A stretch of 64,000 nt of DNA, taken from JAMXLO01 sp963776505. GTDB taxonomy: Bacteria > Pseudomonadota > Alphaproteobacteria > Acetobacterales > Acetobacteraceae. Position 1 is the stretch's first letter; every line of letters begins with the position of its first letter. The translations under genes were made by a program, and so were the position numbers. The notes under the pieces are model-generated. The model made no database searches. It was not told the origin of the DNA and saw only the letters and a list, made by a program, of their open reading frames with translations. Of this stretch, positions 49,714-58,008 are shown piece by piece. The DNA lies in contig CAVZNH010000081.1 of NCBI GenBank assembly GCA_963776505.1, positions 24,683-88,682 on the forward strand. The letters are read 5' to 3'.

Positions 49714-49750
49714 CGTCATGGCGGGGCTTGGCCCCGCCATCCACGTCTTT
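49714..49750. repeat. Dispersed palindromic repeat, copy 4
   Basis: CGTC-ATGGCGGGGC-TTG-GCCCCGCCAT-CCACGTCTTT, with perfect 10-base arms, 39 bases after the SDR stop. It may also act as a transcript end for that gene. Confidence 0.88.
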
Positions 49751-49810
49751 ATTTCGATGCAGTCAACACAGAGGTCGACGGCGCGGCCAAGGCCCTATCC
49801 ATTGCCTCGT

Positions 49811-49857
49811 AACTAACATTGACAGACAATATAACTAACACTACATGCCGCGGCATG
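49811..49857 (+). promoter_or_regulatory. Direct repeats and a palindrome at the start of a hypothetical gene
   Basis: AACTAACA occurs at 49811-49818 and 49833-49840, 22 bases (about two helical turns) apart, followed by the perfect 14-base palindrome CATGCCGCGGCATG (49844-49857), whose right end contains the start codon. The layout suggests binding sites for a regulator. The local AT-richness contrasts with the surroundings. No proper -35/-10 spacing could be defined. Confidence 0.35.
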
Positions 49858-50628
49858 GACACTCAGAACCAGCCCCCAGACCTCACCCTGCAACTCCCCC
49901 GCGACGTCTACCACCTCGTCGTCTTCACTCTCCGCGGCATGCTTCCGCCCCCGGAGACCGACACGCCCGAGGCCGAAGCCCGCCGCGACCGCGGCGCCAT
50001 CGCCCTCGTCGCCTCGATGCTGCCGGCCAACGGCGAGGAGGCCCACCTCGCCGCCCGCAGCGTCGGCTTCGCCGTTTATGCGATGGACTGCCTCCGCCAG
50101 GCCCGGGATTATCGCGGCGACCCCTCGTTCTTCCTGAAATGCAACGCCCAGGCCGTCAGCACGGAGCGCAAGGCACAGAGCGCCCGGACGCTGCTGCTGC
50201 GCCTGCAGGCCGAGCGCCGCAAGCGCGAGGCCGACAACGCCACTGCCGACAAGGCCGCCTGGTCCGAGCACTGCGCCATCGGCTTGATGGCCGACGCGCT
50301 GGGGCACGCCACGCCCGCTGCCACGCCCGAACCGCCGCCGCCCGAACCGCCGCCCCCCGAGGAACCCGTGCCCGACCCGGTCGCCGAGGCGGATCAGTAT
50401 GCGGTCATCTACCCGCAGCGTGCCGCGCTCATCCGTTCCCTGGGCGGCCTGCCGCAGCCGTGCGATTTCGGCCCACCCCCGCCCGAGCTGGTCGACGCCA
50501 TCGTCACCGGCGCCAGCCCAACACTCCGCGCCCTCGAGATTGTCTCACCCACAGGGACACGAGACATCGATGAGACTCTTGGCACCGAGCCGCGTTCGCG
50601 CTCAGAACATCGTGTTGGCGTGTCGTGA
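49855..50628 (+). CDS. Hypothetical protein with a Pro-rich tail
   Basis: 257 residues from the ATG at 49855. Residues about 10-150 look like a folded, helical domain: LQLPRDVYHLVVFTLRGMLP, RGAIALVASMLPANGEEAHL, AARSVGFAVYAMDCLRQARD, then a charged helix with ERKAQSARTLLLRLQAERRK. Then comes a Pro/Glu-rich linker and a short segment with YAVIYPQRAALIRSLGGLP. I do not recognise the family. Codon use fits a real gene in the first two thirds; the C-terminal 60 residues are less convincing. It stands between two palindromic repeat copies. Confidence 0.6.
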   Translation: MDTQNQPPDLTLQLPRDVYHLVVFTLRGMLPPPETDTPEAEARRDRGAIALVASMLPANGEEAHLAARSVGFAVYAMDCLRQARDYRGDPSFFLKCNAQAVSTERKAQSARTLLLRLQAERRKREADNATADKAAWSEHCAIGLMADALGHATPAATPEPPPPEPPPPEEPVPDPVAEADQYAVIYPQRAALIRSLGGLPQPCDFGPPPPELVDAIVTGASPTLRALEIVSPTGTRDIDETLGTEPRSRSEHRVGVS

Positions 50629-51003
50629 TCTTCTGCCGAACCCCGCGCGCCGCAGCGCGCTTATGCCCCATGCCGAGCAACAGCCAGCCACCCCAGCCAA
50701 CCCGGACCGGACATCATCCCCCCAACGACGCCTGGTCCCGATATCCAGCCCCCGATCGGACCAGACGCGCCCACTCCGGCGCCCGGTCCGGACATTCCGC
50801 CCGTCGCACCACCCGGTCCACGCGACATGCCGCCCCCCGTGGCCTGACAACCCCGCGCGCCGCGCCACCCCCCTCGTCACGGCCGGCCTGCGCCGCTCCG
50901 TCGTCACAGCCGTCGCGCCGCGGCCGCCCCCATCGTCATGGCCGGCCTTGCGCCGGCCATCCACGTCTTTACTTTGCGTAAAGCCGTGGACAACCGCCAA
51001 ACC
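50629..51003. other. Gene-less Pro/Arg-codon-rich stretch with palindrome copy 5
   Basis: About 375 bases with open frames in several phases but no recognisable protein, no ribosome site and highly biased C-rich sequence. It contains palindrome copy 5 close to the ferredoxin gene's end. Confidence 0.6.
50934..50970. repeat. Dispersed palindromic repeat, copy 5
   Basis: CGTC-ATGGCCGGC-CTTGC-GCCGGCCAT-CCACGTCTTT, with nine-base arms and conserved flanks, 33 bases downstream of the ferredoxin stop (which is at 51004 on the minus strand). Confidence 0.88.
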
Positions 51004-51228
51004 CTAAGGGAACAACTGCTCCCCGGTCTCCGCGTCCTCCACGAAGATCGCACTCACCGGGCAGTTCTCCGCCGCCTCCAGGATCTTCTCCTCGCTGTCC
51101 GCCGCGGCATCGACCACCTCGGACTGACGGTCATCGTTGAGCTTGAACACCTTCGGAGCGATCAACTCGCACATCGCATTCCCGACACACGCCTGGTGGT
51201 CCACCCAGACCTTCAGCTTTCGCGCCAC
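51004..51228 (-). CDS. [3Fe-4S]-type ferredoxin
   Basis: 74 residues. Cys in HQACVGNAMCELIAP and ENCPVSAIF are arranged as C-x5-C...CP, the three-cysteine pattern of the small ferredoxins that feed bacterial cytochromes P450. VWVDHQACVGNAMCELIAP-like openings are typical. It lies 10 bases after the P450 gene and is almost certainly its electron donor. No ferredoxin reductase is in the window. Confidence 0.93.
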   Translation of the reverse strand: MARKLKVWVDHQACVGNAMCELIAPKVFKLNDDRQSEVVDAAADSEEKILEAAENCPVSAIFVEDAETGEQLFP

Positions 51229-51238
51229 TGCGGTTCTC

Positions 51239-52459
51239 CTAGTGCCAGGTGACCGGCAGCGATTTCAGCGACCGGAACGTGATGCTCGGCTGGTATTCCA
51301 GTGCCTCGGCCTCCGGCCGGAGCTTCGGGAAACGTTCAGCCAGGGCCTTGAACACTTCCTGACCCTCGACGCGCGCGAGCGTCGCGCCCAGGCAGTGGTG
51401 CGTGCCCGATCCGAAGGCGACATGCTGGTTCGGATGCCGGCTGATGTCGAACGTGTCCGGGTTGGGGAACGCCGCCGGATCGCGGTTGGCCGACGAGATG
51501 AACCAGCGCACGCGATCCTTCTTGCGCAGCACCTTGTCCCGCATCTCGACGTCCTCCGTCGCGATGCGCTGAATCGACACGACCGGCGAGTTGTAGCGCA
51601 GGCACTCCTCGGTCGCCGGTTTGGCGCGCCCGGCGGGGTCTTGCTTCAGCAGTTCCCATTGCTCGGGATGCTGCATGAACGCCAGCGTGCCGTTGCACAG
51701 CAGGTTGATGGTCGTCTCGTGCCCGGCCAGTAGCAGCAGCGACGTGTTGACCAGCACCTGGTGACGGGTGAACACACCCTGCTTCTCGCCGCGCGCCAGC
51801 ACGGATATGAAGTCGTCGCCCGGATTGACTATGCGCTCGTCCACCAGCGGCGAGACGAAGTCGATCATCCCGCGCATGCCCTCGGTCAGCGGCTTCATCC
51901 GGTCATACTCGCCGCGGCCGATATACAGCAGCTTCTCGGCAAGCTGGCGCACATAGCCGCGCTCCGACGGCGGGACGCCCATCATCTCGGCGATCACGAT
52001 GACCGGCAGCGGCGTCGCTATGTCGCGCATCACGTCCATGCTGCCCTTCGCCTCGGCCGCGTCGAGCAGCGACTTCACCGCGTCGCGGACGAACGGGCGC
52101 CACGCCTCCATCGACTTGGGCGTGAAGTAGCCGTGCATCACCCGGCGCATCTCCAGATGGTCCGGGCGGTCGTGCTGGATGAACTGGCTGCCCTGGTAGT
52201 TCTTCACGTATTCGTAGAGCCCGAGGTCCGACTCATCGATCGCGGGATACGCGGGCCGCGGGTCGTTCTTGAACACGGCGGAGGAGAACAACTCGTGATG
52301 CCGCGTCAGCCAGACCAGATCGTCATGGCGCGTGATCACCCACAGCGCGTAGTCGTCGTTCCAGTGCACGGGGTCTTCCTCGCGCAGCCGTCCGTAGTAG
52401 GCGTAGGGATCCGCGATCACGTCCGGGGTGAACAGGTTATCCTGAATTGCCGTCGCCAT
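51239..52459 (-). CDS. Cytochrome P450
   Basis: 406 residues, the usual size of soluble bacterial P450s. The I-helix oxygen motif is LAGHETTINLL, the ExxR helix is in EECLRYNSPV, and the heme loop is FGSGTHHCLGATLARVEGQE with the axial Cys. The N-terminal PDVIADPYAYYGRLREEDPV is common to bacterial classes. It oxidises a small hydrophobic substrate using electrons from the adjacent ferredoxin; which compound is unknown. Confidence 0.95.
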   Translation of the reverse strand: MATAIQDNLFTPDVIADPYAYYGRLREEDPVHWNDDYALWVITRHDDLVWLTRHHELFSSAVFKNDPRPAYPAIDESDLGLYEYVKNYQGSQFIQHDRPDHLEMRRVMHGYFTPKSMEAWRPFVRDAVKSLLDAAEAKGSMDVMRDIATPLPVIVIAEMMGVPPSERGYVRQLAEKLLYIGRGEYDRMKPLTEGMRGMIDFVSPLVDERIVNPGDDFISVLARGEKQGVFTRHQVLVNTSLLLLAGHETTINLLCNGTLAFMQHPEQWELLKQDPAGRAKPATEECLRYNSPVVSIQRIATEDVEMRDKVLRKKDRVRWFISSANRDPAAFPNPDTFDISRHPNQHVAFGSGTHHCLGATLARVEGQEVFKALAERFPKLRPEAEALEYQPSITFRSLKSLPVTWH

Positions 52460-52658
52460 TGGCGTCCCTCCTGATGCGGATGCTATCAGCCCGGCCGGCG
52501 GGACAAGTCACCCCGTCGGAACCGCCCGAGCGCGCTTCCTGGTGTTATCTTCGATCGCATTGCAAGCACGGCCCACGACCGTCCTCTGTCCAATGGATAC
52601 GAGCTTTGAAACGCTACGCAACGCAATCTGCGATGTCAAACGAGAAACCCGGGACGCG

Positions 52659-53051
52659 ATGCTTCGTGTAATTGCTTGCGGTGCCTTGATCATCGCCAGC
52701 GGATGCAGCCCGGCGCCGGAGCCGTGCGCACGGCTCGGCGGAGCGCCGATGCTGGAATATCACCTGTTCTTTGGCCGAGCATCCGTGACTGATCCGGCGT
52801 GGGCGGAGTTCACCGCGCACGTCATCACGCCGCGACTGCCCGACGGGTTCACCGTTCTCGACGCGAGCGGCCAATGGATGAATCCCCTGACGCATCGGAT
52901 CGTCGGTGAGCACACCACGGTGCTCGTCGTGGCTCTGCCTGATTCAGCAGCGAACGACGCCGCGATCACAGCGATCAAGGACGCCTATCGCGCACAGTTT
53001 CACCAGCAATCAGTCGGCACCACGGTCCATGCAGTCTGCGGCGCATTCTGA
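52659..53051 (+). CDS. DUF3574 family lipoprotein
   Basis: 130 residues starting MLRVIACGALIIASGCSPAP, a signal peptide with lipobox (ASGC). The mature part (LEYHLFFGRASVTDPAWAEF, ITPRLPDGFTVLDASGQWMN, VLVVALPD, QQSVGTTVHAVCGAF) fits the DUF3574 family, of unknown function. The start at 52659 is chosen for the signal peptide; an open frame extends further upstream. It converges on the GST gene with a five-base gap. Confidence 0.82.
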   Translation: MLRVIACGALIIASGCSPAPEPCARLGGAPMLEYHLFFGRASVTDPAWAEFTAHVITPRLPDGFTVLDASGQWMNPLTHRIVGEHTTVLVVALPDSAANDAAITAIKDAYRAQFHQQSVGTTVHAVCGAF

Positions 53052-53056
53052 TTTCG

Positions 53057-53638
53057 CTATGCCGGCAGTTGGTAGCCGATCGCGGACTCGATCTCGATGG
53101 TCTTCCGCACCGCCGGCCGTGCCATCATGCGCTCGTAGTGCGCCGAGAGATGCGGGAACTCGCCGGGCTCCACACCCAGCATACCGCGGAACCGCCAGAA
53201 CAGCCGGAACAAATGGATGTCGGCGATCGAGTAGCGCCCAACCACCCAGTCCTGTTCGCCCAACCGCTGCTCGGCGATCGCAAACACTCTGCGCGAGTGC
53301 TCCAGTCCCTGCCGCCGTGCCGGATGGATCGTTGCGGCGATGAACGACATCCACGCGACCACCCGCGCCTCGCTCTCGACATCGTCTGTCGGCAGCAGAC
53401 CCGCCTGCGTGAAGCGACGAGCGAGATAGAACAGTATGCCCGCGACCTCGGTCAGCGGACGGCCGTCGATCAGGAGCGTCGGCACCTTGCCTTCCGGATT
53501 GATCGCCAGGAACGCCGGATCGCGGTTCTCTTTCCTGTGGAACGACAGCGGTCGGCTCTCGAACGACGCACCGACCTCGTGCAGCGCAATGTGCGGTGCC
53601 ATCGAGCTCGCACCTGGCGCGAAATACAGCGTCAGCAT
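53057..53638 (-). CDS. Glutathione S-transferase family protein
   Basis: 193 residues. LYFAPGASSMAPHIALHEVG at the N-terminus and NPEGKVPTLLIDGRPLTEVAGILFYLA give the thioredoxin-like glutathione-binding half; LGEQDWVVGRYSIADIHLFR is in the helical half. The active-site position has Ser-Ser rather than Cys (compare SPGACS at 18793-19410). The start at 53638 follows GGGGAG. Confidence 0.9.
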   Translation of the reverse strand: MLTLYFAPGASSMAPHIALHEVGASFESRPLSFHRKENRDPAFLAINPEGKVPTLLIDGRPLTEVAGILFYLARRFTQAGLLPTDDVESEARVVAWMSFIAATIHPARRQGLEHSRRVFAIAEQRLGEQDWVVGRYSIADIHLFRLFWRFRGMLGVEPGEFPHLSAHYERMMARPAVRKTIEIESAIGYQLPA

Positions 53639-53664
53639 CGGCGTAACTCCCCGTTCGTTGGCAT

Positions 53665-54468
53665 TCAGGCAAACCCACACGCGCGGGCTGCCGTGGCGAT
53701 CACGTCGAGCGCATCGCGCGCGCCATCCGCCTCACCCTTCTCAAAATCCCCCTCGGCGACAGCCATCTGGTTTGTGACATGCGCGAAACACAACACGTCG
53801 CGCCTGCGCGCCCGGGCAAATGCGTAGAGCGCCGCAGCCTCCATTTCCACCGCGAGCGCGCCATGCGCCCGGGCCGCGCGGATTGCTTCCTCCGTTTCGC
53901 GATATGGCGCATCTGTGGTCCACGCCGCGCCACGGTGCACCGGCAGCGGCAGCGCAGCGAGTGCGGCCCACGCCCGATCCGCCAACGTCGCGTCCGCATC
54001 CGCGAATGTCGCTGGCGGCAGGTAATGGTGGCTGGTCCCCTCGTCGCGCAGCGCGCGGTCGATCAGTACGAAATAGGGTGTCGGCCCCATTGGCACGATC
54101 TGTCCCGCCGACGTCATGCTGATCAGCAACCGGCAGCCCGACACGAACACCTGCTCGGCGACCAGCACGGCGAACGGCGCGCCGACCGCCAGGCCCACGA
54201 TACCCATCGTGATCCCCGCATGTTCGGTCACGTCCATCTCGGTGTGATAGCAGGCCCACCCTGCGGCACGGCGACACCGGCCAGCCGCGCGCAATGCCCG
54301 CACGAGGTCGCCGTCCGGATCGAGCACGCAAACCGCTGGCACCGCCACATCCGGCAACCCGCGTTGGCGACGCGCCTCGCGCAACAGGTTCTCCGGCTGG
54401 AACACCGACGGCGCTTCGTGCGTCTTTGCCGCCAGGATGCTCGGTGGGTCGATCATCAGTTCGGCCAT
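53665..54468 (-). CDS. Nucleoside phosphorylase-like protein (uridine/purine phosphorylase family)
   Basis: 267 residues from the ATG at 54468 (GGAGG before it). The PNP/UDP fold is visible in DVTEHAGITMGIVGLAVGAPFAVLVAEQVF, LISMTSAGQIVPMGPTPYFVLIDRALRDEGTSHHY, and near the C-terminus ARAHGALAVEMEAAALYAFA (the EMEAA substrate/phosphate-region motif). It would cleave a nucleoside with phosphate; the base specificity is not clear. It is divergent from the DoxD-like gene. Confidence 0.88.
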   Translation of the reverse strand: MAELMIDPPSILAAKTHEAPSVFQPENLLREARRQRGLPDVAVPAVCVLDPDGDLVRALRAAGRCRRAAGWACYHTEMDVTEHAGITMGIVGLAVGAPFAVLVAEQVFVSGCRLLISMTSAGQIVPMGPTPYFVLIDRALRDEGTSHHYLPPATFADADATLADRAWAALAALPLPVHRGAAWTTDAPYRETEEAIRAARAHGALAVEMEAAALYAFARARRRDVLCFAHVTNQMAVAEGDFEKGEADGARDALDVIATAARACGFA

Positions 54469-54558
54469 GTTGCCTCCGCGCGGGTTGTAACGTCTGGATG
54501 GCTCGCGAGACCACTGTCCAGGCGGCGACCTGGTCGGTGCCGAAACGGGGAGACATGC

Positions 54559-55161
54559 ATGCGGCCCAATCCACTGGACGACGCAGTCACGTTCCTGACG
54601 CAACCGGGCTGGTTCACCCCAGTGTTCTGGCTGCTGCTGCTGGTCGCCATCGCCATCGCCGCGCTCGCCTGGCGTCAGGACCCCGCACAGCGCACCCCGC
54701 GCAACCTCGGCATCTGGGGCCTGCGCATTCTGATGGGCACGATGTGGTGGCAGCAGACGCTGTGGAAGATCCCACCCAACTTCGCTGGCCTGAAGTATTG
54801 GATGCAGCAGGAGGCAGACCACGCCGCCGTCGCCCTGCAGGGCGCACTGGTGCGTGACGTTGTCCTGCCCAATCTCTCTGTGTTCGGTCCGCTGGTCTAC
54901 CTCGTTGAGCTGACCATCAGCGTAGCGTTGCTGCTCGGCTTGTTCTCTCGTGCCGGCGCCATGCTTGGCCTGCTGATGGGGCTGAATCTCTGGCTGGGCC
55001 TCTATTCCGCGAGCGGCGAATGGCCATGGACCTATATGTTCCTGGTCATGATCCAGGCGTGGTTCGTCATCGATCCGCCGGGCCGCGTACTCGGCGCCGA
55101 CGTGCTGCTGCGTCATCGTGGTGTCGCACGTTCGTCCAACGTCTTGTCCTGGATCAACTGA
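54559..55161 (+). CDS. DoxD/DoxX-family membrane protein
   Basis: 200 residues with four to five hydrophobic segments. LRILMGTMWWQQTLWKIPPNFAG, LSVFGPLVYLVELTISVALLLGLFSRAGAMLG and MFLVMIQAWFVIDPPGR resemble the DoxD-like thiosulfate:quinone oxidoreductase small subunit/DoxX group. GGGGAG precedes the start. It is the first gene of a run of coupled genes; its stop is directly followed by the next ATG. Confidence 0.85.
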   Translation: MRPNPLDDAVTFLTQPGWFTPVFWLLLLVAIAIAALAWRQDPAQRTPRNLGIWGLRILMGTMWWQQTLWKIPPNFAGLKYWMQQEADHAAVALQGALVRDVVLPNLSVFGPLVYLVELTISVALLLGLFSRAGAMLGLLMGLNLWLGLYSASGEWPWTYMFLVMIQAWFVIDPPGRVLGADVLLRHRGVARSSNVLSWIN

Positions 55162-55881
55162 ATGACCGCCGCAATGACAATCGGACGTCGCGCGCTGCCG
55201 CTGCTCGCGCTGGCCGCCATCAGCACCCCTGTGCTGGCGGACACGGTCGACCTCGCCGTCACCTGCGACACCACGCTCGCGCCGGCGCTGCGCAAGGCGG
55301 CCGCTGCGTATAAGGCGCGGTCCGGCGTGCGTGTGTTCGTGTTCCCAACCGGCCCCGGCCTCATCCTGCCGCAGCTTGTCCGCGACATTCAGAACGACAT
55401 CGTGGTTACCCAGACCGCAATACTCGATCAGGCAGTGCAGGCTGGTGTGGTCGCCGCTGCCGTCGTTGCGCAGTGGCGCAATCCGCTGGTGATCGCCGGA
55501 CTGCAAGGTGAAACGGGCCCGACAGGCACTTTCGCAGCGCCCGATCCAACGCCGGCATCGGATATCGATGGCCCCGCGGTATTGCAACGCCTGAACGTCA
55601 AGCCAACCCGCACTCTCGGTGCCGTCGATACCGATGAGGTGGCATTCCTGCTGACCACCGGCGCGGCGCAGTTTGGACTGCTGCACATGACCGATGTTCG
55701 CGCCAACGAGCGCCTCGCGGTCATTCGCCAGGTGCCAGCCGAGGTGGACGCGCCGCTGCTCTATGCGGCTTCCGTCACGCGGTTGGCCAGGCGCCCGAAT
55801 CCAGATGGCTTTGTCGCATTCCTCGCCACCAAGGATGCCACCGAAATGCTTGTCGCTGCTGGTCTGGAGCCGGCCACATGA
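55162..55881 (+). CDS. ModA-like periplasmic substrate-binding protein
   Basis: 239 residues. A signal peptide (ALPLLALAAISTPVLADTV, cleavage near residue 26) is followed by a binding-protein fold: LAVTCDTTLAPALRKAAAAY, VFVFPTGPGLILPQLVRDIQ, TDEVAFLLTTGAAQFGLLHMTDVRA, VAFLATKDATEMLVAAGLEP. This is the pattern of molybdate-binding ModA-like proteins, though several oxyanion ligands cannot be verified. No ModBC genes are nearby. Its position ahead of a molybdoenzyme suggests a molybdate link. Confidence 0.8.
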   Translation: MTAAMTIGRRALPLLALAAISTPVLADTVDLAVTCDTTLAPALRKAAAAYKARSGVRVFVFPTGPGLILPQLVRDIQNDIVVTQTAILDQAVQAGVVAAAVVAQWRNPLVIAGLQGETGPTGTFAAPDPTPASDIDGPAVLQRLNVKPTRTLGAVDTDEVAFLLTTGAAQFGLLHMTDVRANERLAVIRQVPAEVDAPLLYAASVTRLARRPNPDGFVAFLATKDATEMLVAAGLEPAT

Positions 55882-56552
55882 CCCCGATCTACGACGAACA
55901 GCGCCATCCGCTGTCGCGGCGGATCCTGCACTGGGTGATGGCGCTATCGATTCTGGTCATGATCGGCAGCGGCTGGCGTATCTACAACGCGAGTCCCATC
56001 TTCGGTTTCACGTTTCCCGACTGGGCGACACTCGGCGGTGACGTCGAAGCCTCGCTGGCGCGCCACGGCGACCCCGGTGTCGCCTCGGCGATCGAGTGGC
56101 ATTTCGCCGCCATGTGGACACTGGTCGTCGCCTATCTTCTGTTTCTGGCCTGGGGCATCGTCACGGGACATTTCTGGCGCGACTTCCTGCCAGTCAGCCC
56201 ACGCTCCGTCATACGCGACATGGTCGACGCGCTGCGGTTCCGGCTCGCGCATCGGCTGGGCGAATACAACGCCGTGCAGAAGGTTGCGTATTGGGGAGCT
56301 CTTGCCGCAGTGGCGGTGATGATCCTGTCCGGCATTGCGATATGGAAGCCGGTGCAGACGTATCCGCTGGAGCTGCTGTTCGGCGGCTTTCAGGGTGCGC
56401 GGTTGGTGCACTTCCTCGTGATGGCCGGCATCGTGTTCTTTCTGGTGGTGCATGTCACGCTTACCCTGTTGGTGCCGCGCACGCTGCTCGCCATGGTGGT
56501 CGGTCGCGCCACCGAGTTACGCCATACTGTCACATCGGAGGACGCGCGATGA
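55878..56552 (+). CDS. Cytochrome b561-like membrane heme subunit
   Basis: 224 residues, four hydrophobic helices with candidate heme His: HWVMALSILVMIGSGWRIY, EWHFAAMWTLVVAYLLFLAWG, HFLVMAGIVFFLVVHVTLTL. This is the Ni/Fe-hydrogenase-type b-cytochrome/thiosulfate reductase cytochrome b pattern. Coupled by ATGA overlaps to both neighbours. It likely hands electrons between the quinone pool and the molybdoenzyme that follows. Confidence 0.9.
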   Translation: MTPIYDEQRHPLSRRILHWVMALSILVMIGSGWRIYNASPIFGFTFPDWATLGGDVEASLARHGDPGVASAIEWHFAAMWTLVVAYLLFLAWGIVTGHFWRDFLPVSPRSVIRDMVDALRFRLAHRLGEYNAVQKVAYWGALAAVAVMILSGIAIWKPVQTYPLELLFGGFQGARLVHFLVMAGIVFFLVVHVTLTLLVPRTLLAMVVGRATELRHTVTSEDAR

Positions 56553-57253
56553 CGTTCGTCAGACGCCGGGCGCTGCAGGGTGGGCTGTCGCTTGGTGCCT
56601 TGACGCTGCTCACCGGCTGCGATCTGAGCGACCACGACGCGGTGCAGCGCGTGCTGGCACGCTTCTCGCAGTGGAACGACAAGGTGCAGGCGGCGATCTT
56701 TGGTCAGAACCGCCTGGCGCCGACGTTTCCTGAAGCTCAGGCGGTGAAGGATTTCCGTTACAATGCCTGGTACGGGCCGGACAAGGCTCCGCGCCTTGAT
56801 CCTGCCGATTATCGCTTGCAACTTGCCGGTCGGATCGACAACAAGCACGCGTGGACGGTCGATGAACTCTATGCATTGCCGCAGGTCAGCCAGGTCACGC
56901 GCCACGTCTGCGTCGAGGGCTGGAGCATGATCGGCAAGTGGAGCGGCACGCCGTTGCGCACCTTTCTGGAGCGGATCGGTGCCGACACCACTGCGCGCTA
57001 TGTCGGCTTTGAATGTGCCGACGGCTACTACGAGGGCATCGACATGCCGACGGCGCTGCATCCGCAGACGCTGATGGCATTCCGCCTGTCCGACGAGATC
57101 CTGCCGACGAAATACGGCTATCCGTTCAAGATACGCATTCCGACCAAACTGGGTTTCAAGAACCCGAAATTCGTCACCGCAATCTATGTCACAGACCAGC
57201 AGCCACGCGGCTATTGGACAGATCGTGGCTACAATTGGTTCAGCGGCATCTGA
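56549..57253 (+). CDS. Molybdopterin-dependent oxidoreductase (sulfite-oxidase fold, MsrP/YedY-like)
   Basis: 234 residues. MTFVRRRALQGGLSLGALTLLTGC combines a Tat-type arginine pair with a lipobox Cys (residue 24), so it is probably an exported lipoprotein. The cofactor domain has QLAGRIDNKHAWTVDELYAL, the Mo-ligand Cys in TRHVCVEGWSMIGKWSGTPL, YVGFECADGYYEGIDMPTAL, and KYGYPFKIRIPTKLGFKNPK. Together with the cytochrome b gene it forms a two-subunit oxidoreductase similar in design to MsrPQ (YedYZ). Substrate unknown. Confidence 0.92.
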   Translation: MTFVRRRALQGGLSLGALTLLTGCDLSDHDAVQRVLARFSQWNDKVQAAIFGQNRLAPTFPEAQAVKDFRYNAWYGPDKAPRLDPADYRLQLAGRIDNKHAWTVDELYALPQVSQVTRHVCVEGWSMIGKWSGTPLRTFLERIGADTTARYVGFECADGYYEGIDMPTALHPQTLMAFRLSDEILPTKYGYPFKIRIPTKLGFKNPKFVTAIYVTDQQPRGYWTDRGYNWFSGI

Positions 57254-57255
57254 CG

Positions 57256-58008
57256 ATGGACCGCGCCGGTACCTGTGCGATCGGTGTCATGGCAAAAGCG
57301 CCGCAACCCGGAAAGGCGAAGACGCGCCTTTGCCCGCCGCTGCAGCCGGCGCAGGCCGCGGAACTCAGCGCGGCGTTCCTGCGCGACATCACCGAGAACA
57401 TCGCATTGGCATCGCGTCGCGCACCGATCCATGGCTGCATCGCCTATGCGCCCGAGGGCGACGAAAGCTGGTTTCACGGACATCTTGCCGACGGAACGGG
57501 TCTTGTCCTGGCCGACGGGTCGCCGACGATGCCGCACGACGTGCAGGGCTTCGGCCGATGTCTGTTGCATGCGGCGCGCGCGTTGTTCGATATGGGATTT
57601 GGCGCCGTCTGTCTGGTGAATTCCGACAGCCCCACGCTGCCGACGACATTGCTTATAGAGGCCGCGCAAACGCTGCTGTCGCCCGGTGACCGCATCGTGC
57701 TCGGCCCGGCGGAAGATGGCGGCTACTACCTACTCGGCATGAAGCGGCCCCATTCGCACCTGTTCGCCGACATCACGTGGAGCACGGACAGCGTGGCGGC
57801 GGCGACCCACGCGCGCGCGGTGACGCTTGGTCTCGATGTGGTCATCCTGCCGACCTGGTATGACGTAGATGATGCGGCCTCGTTGGCGCGGCTTGTCGCT
57901 ACGACCACGAAAATCGGCAGCGGAATCCGGCCTTACGCGGCGCCGGCCACCAACGCGTGGATCGAACGCAGCGGATTGAACGGGCGCATGAGTTTCGCGG
58001 CGCAATGA
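57256..58008 (+). CDS. Glycosyltransferase of the TIGR04282 / DUF2064 type
   Basis: 250 residues. The GT-A-like nucleotide-sugar fold begins GVMAKAPQPGKAKTRLCPPL (the APxPGxxKTRL signature of this group), then VCLVNSDSPTLPTTLL (DxD-like) and LGPAEDGGYYLLGMKRP. The family is often named for arsenosugar synthesis, but the evidence for that here is nil. Starts two bases after the oxidoreductase stop and overlaps the next gene by four. Confidence 0.88.
   Translation: MDRAGTCAIGVMAKAPQPGKAKTRLCPPLQPAQAAELSAAFLRDITENIALASRRAPIHGCIAYAPEGDESWFHGHLADGTGLVLADGSPTMPHDVQGFGRCLLHAARALFDMGFGAVCLVNSDSPTLPTTLLIEAAQTLLSPGDRIVLGPAEDGGYYLLGMKRPHSHLFADITWSTDSVAAATHARAVTLGLDVVILPTWYDVDDAASLARLVATTTKIGSGIRPYAAPATNAWIERSGLNGRMSFAAQ

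Noticed and set aside
49818..49834. TTGACA ... TATAAC as a sigma-70 promoter
   Set aside because: The two hexamers are only about five bases apart, far too close for a real -35/-10 pair.
50602..51000. 132-residue minus-strand frame
   Set aside because: Arg/Gly-rich with no recognisable protein; it runs through palindrome copy 5 and lies in a C-rich gene-less stretch.
53665..55686. Single 673-residue open frame on the minus strand
   Set aside because: Only the part from 54468 downward is homologous to nucleoside phosphorylases and has a ribosome site; the rest is antisense to the DoxD-like and ModA-like genes.
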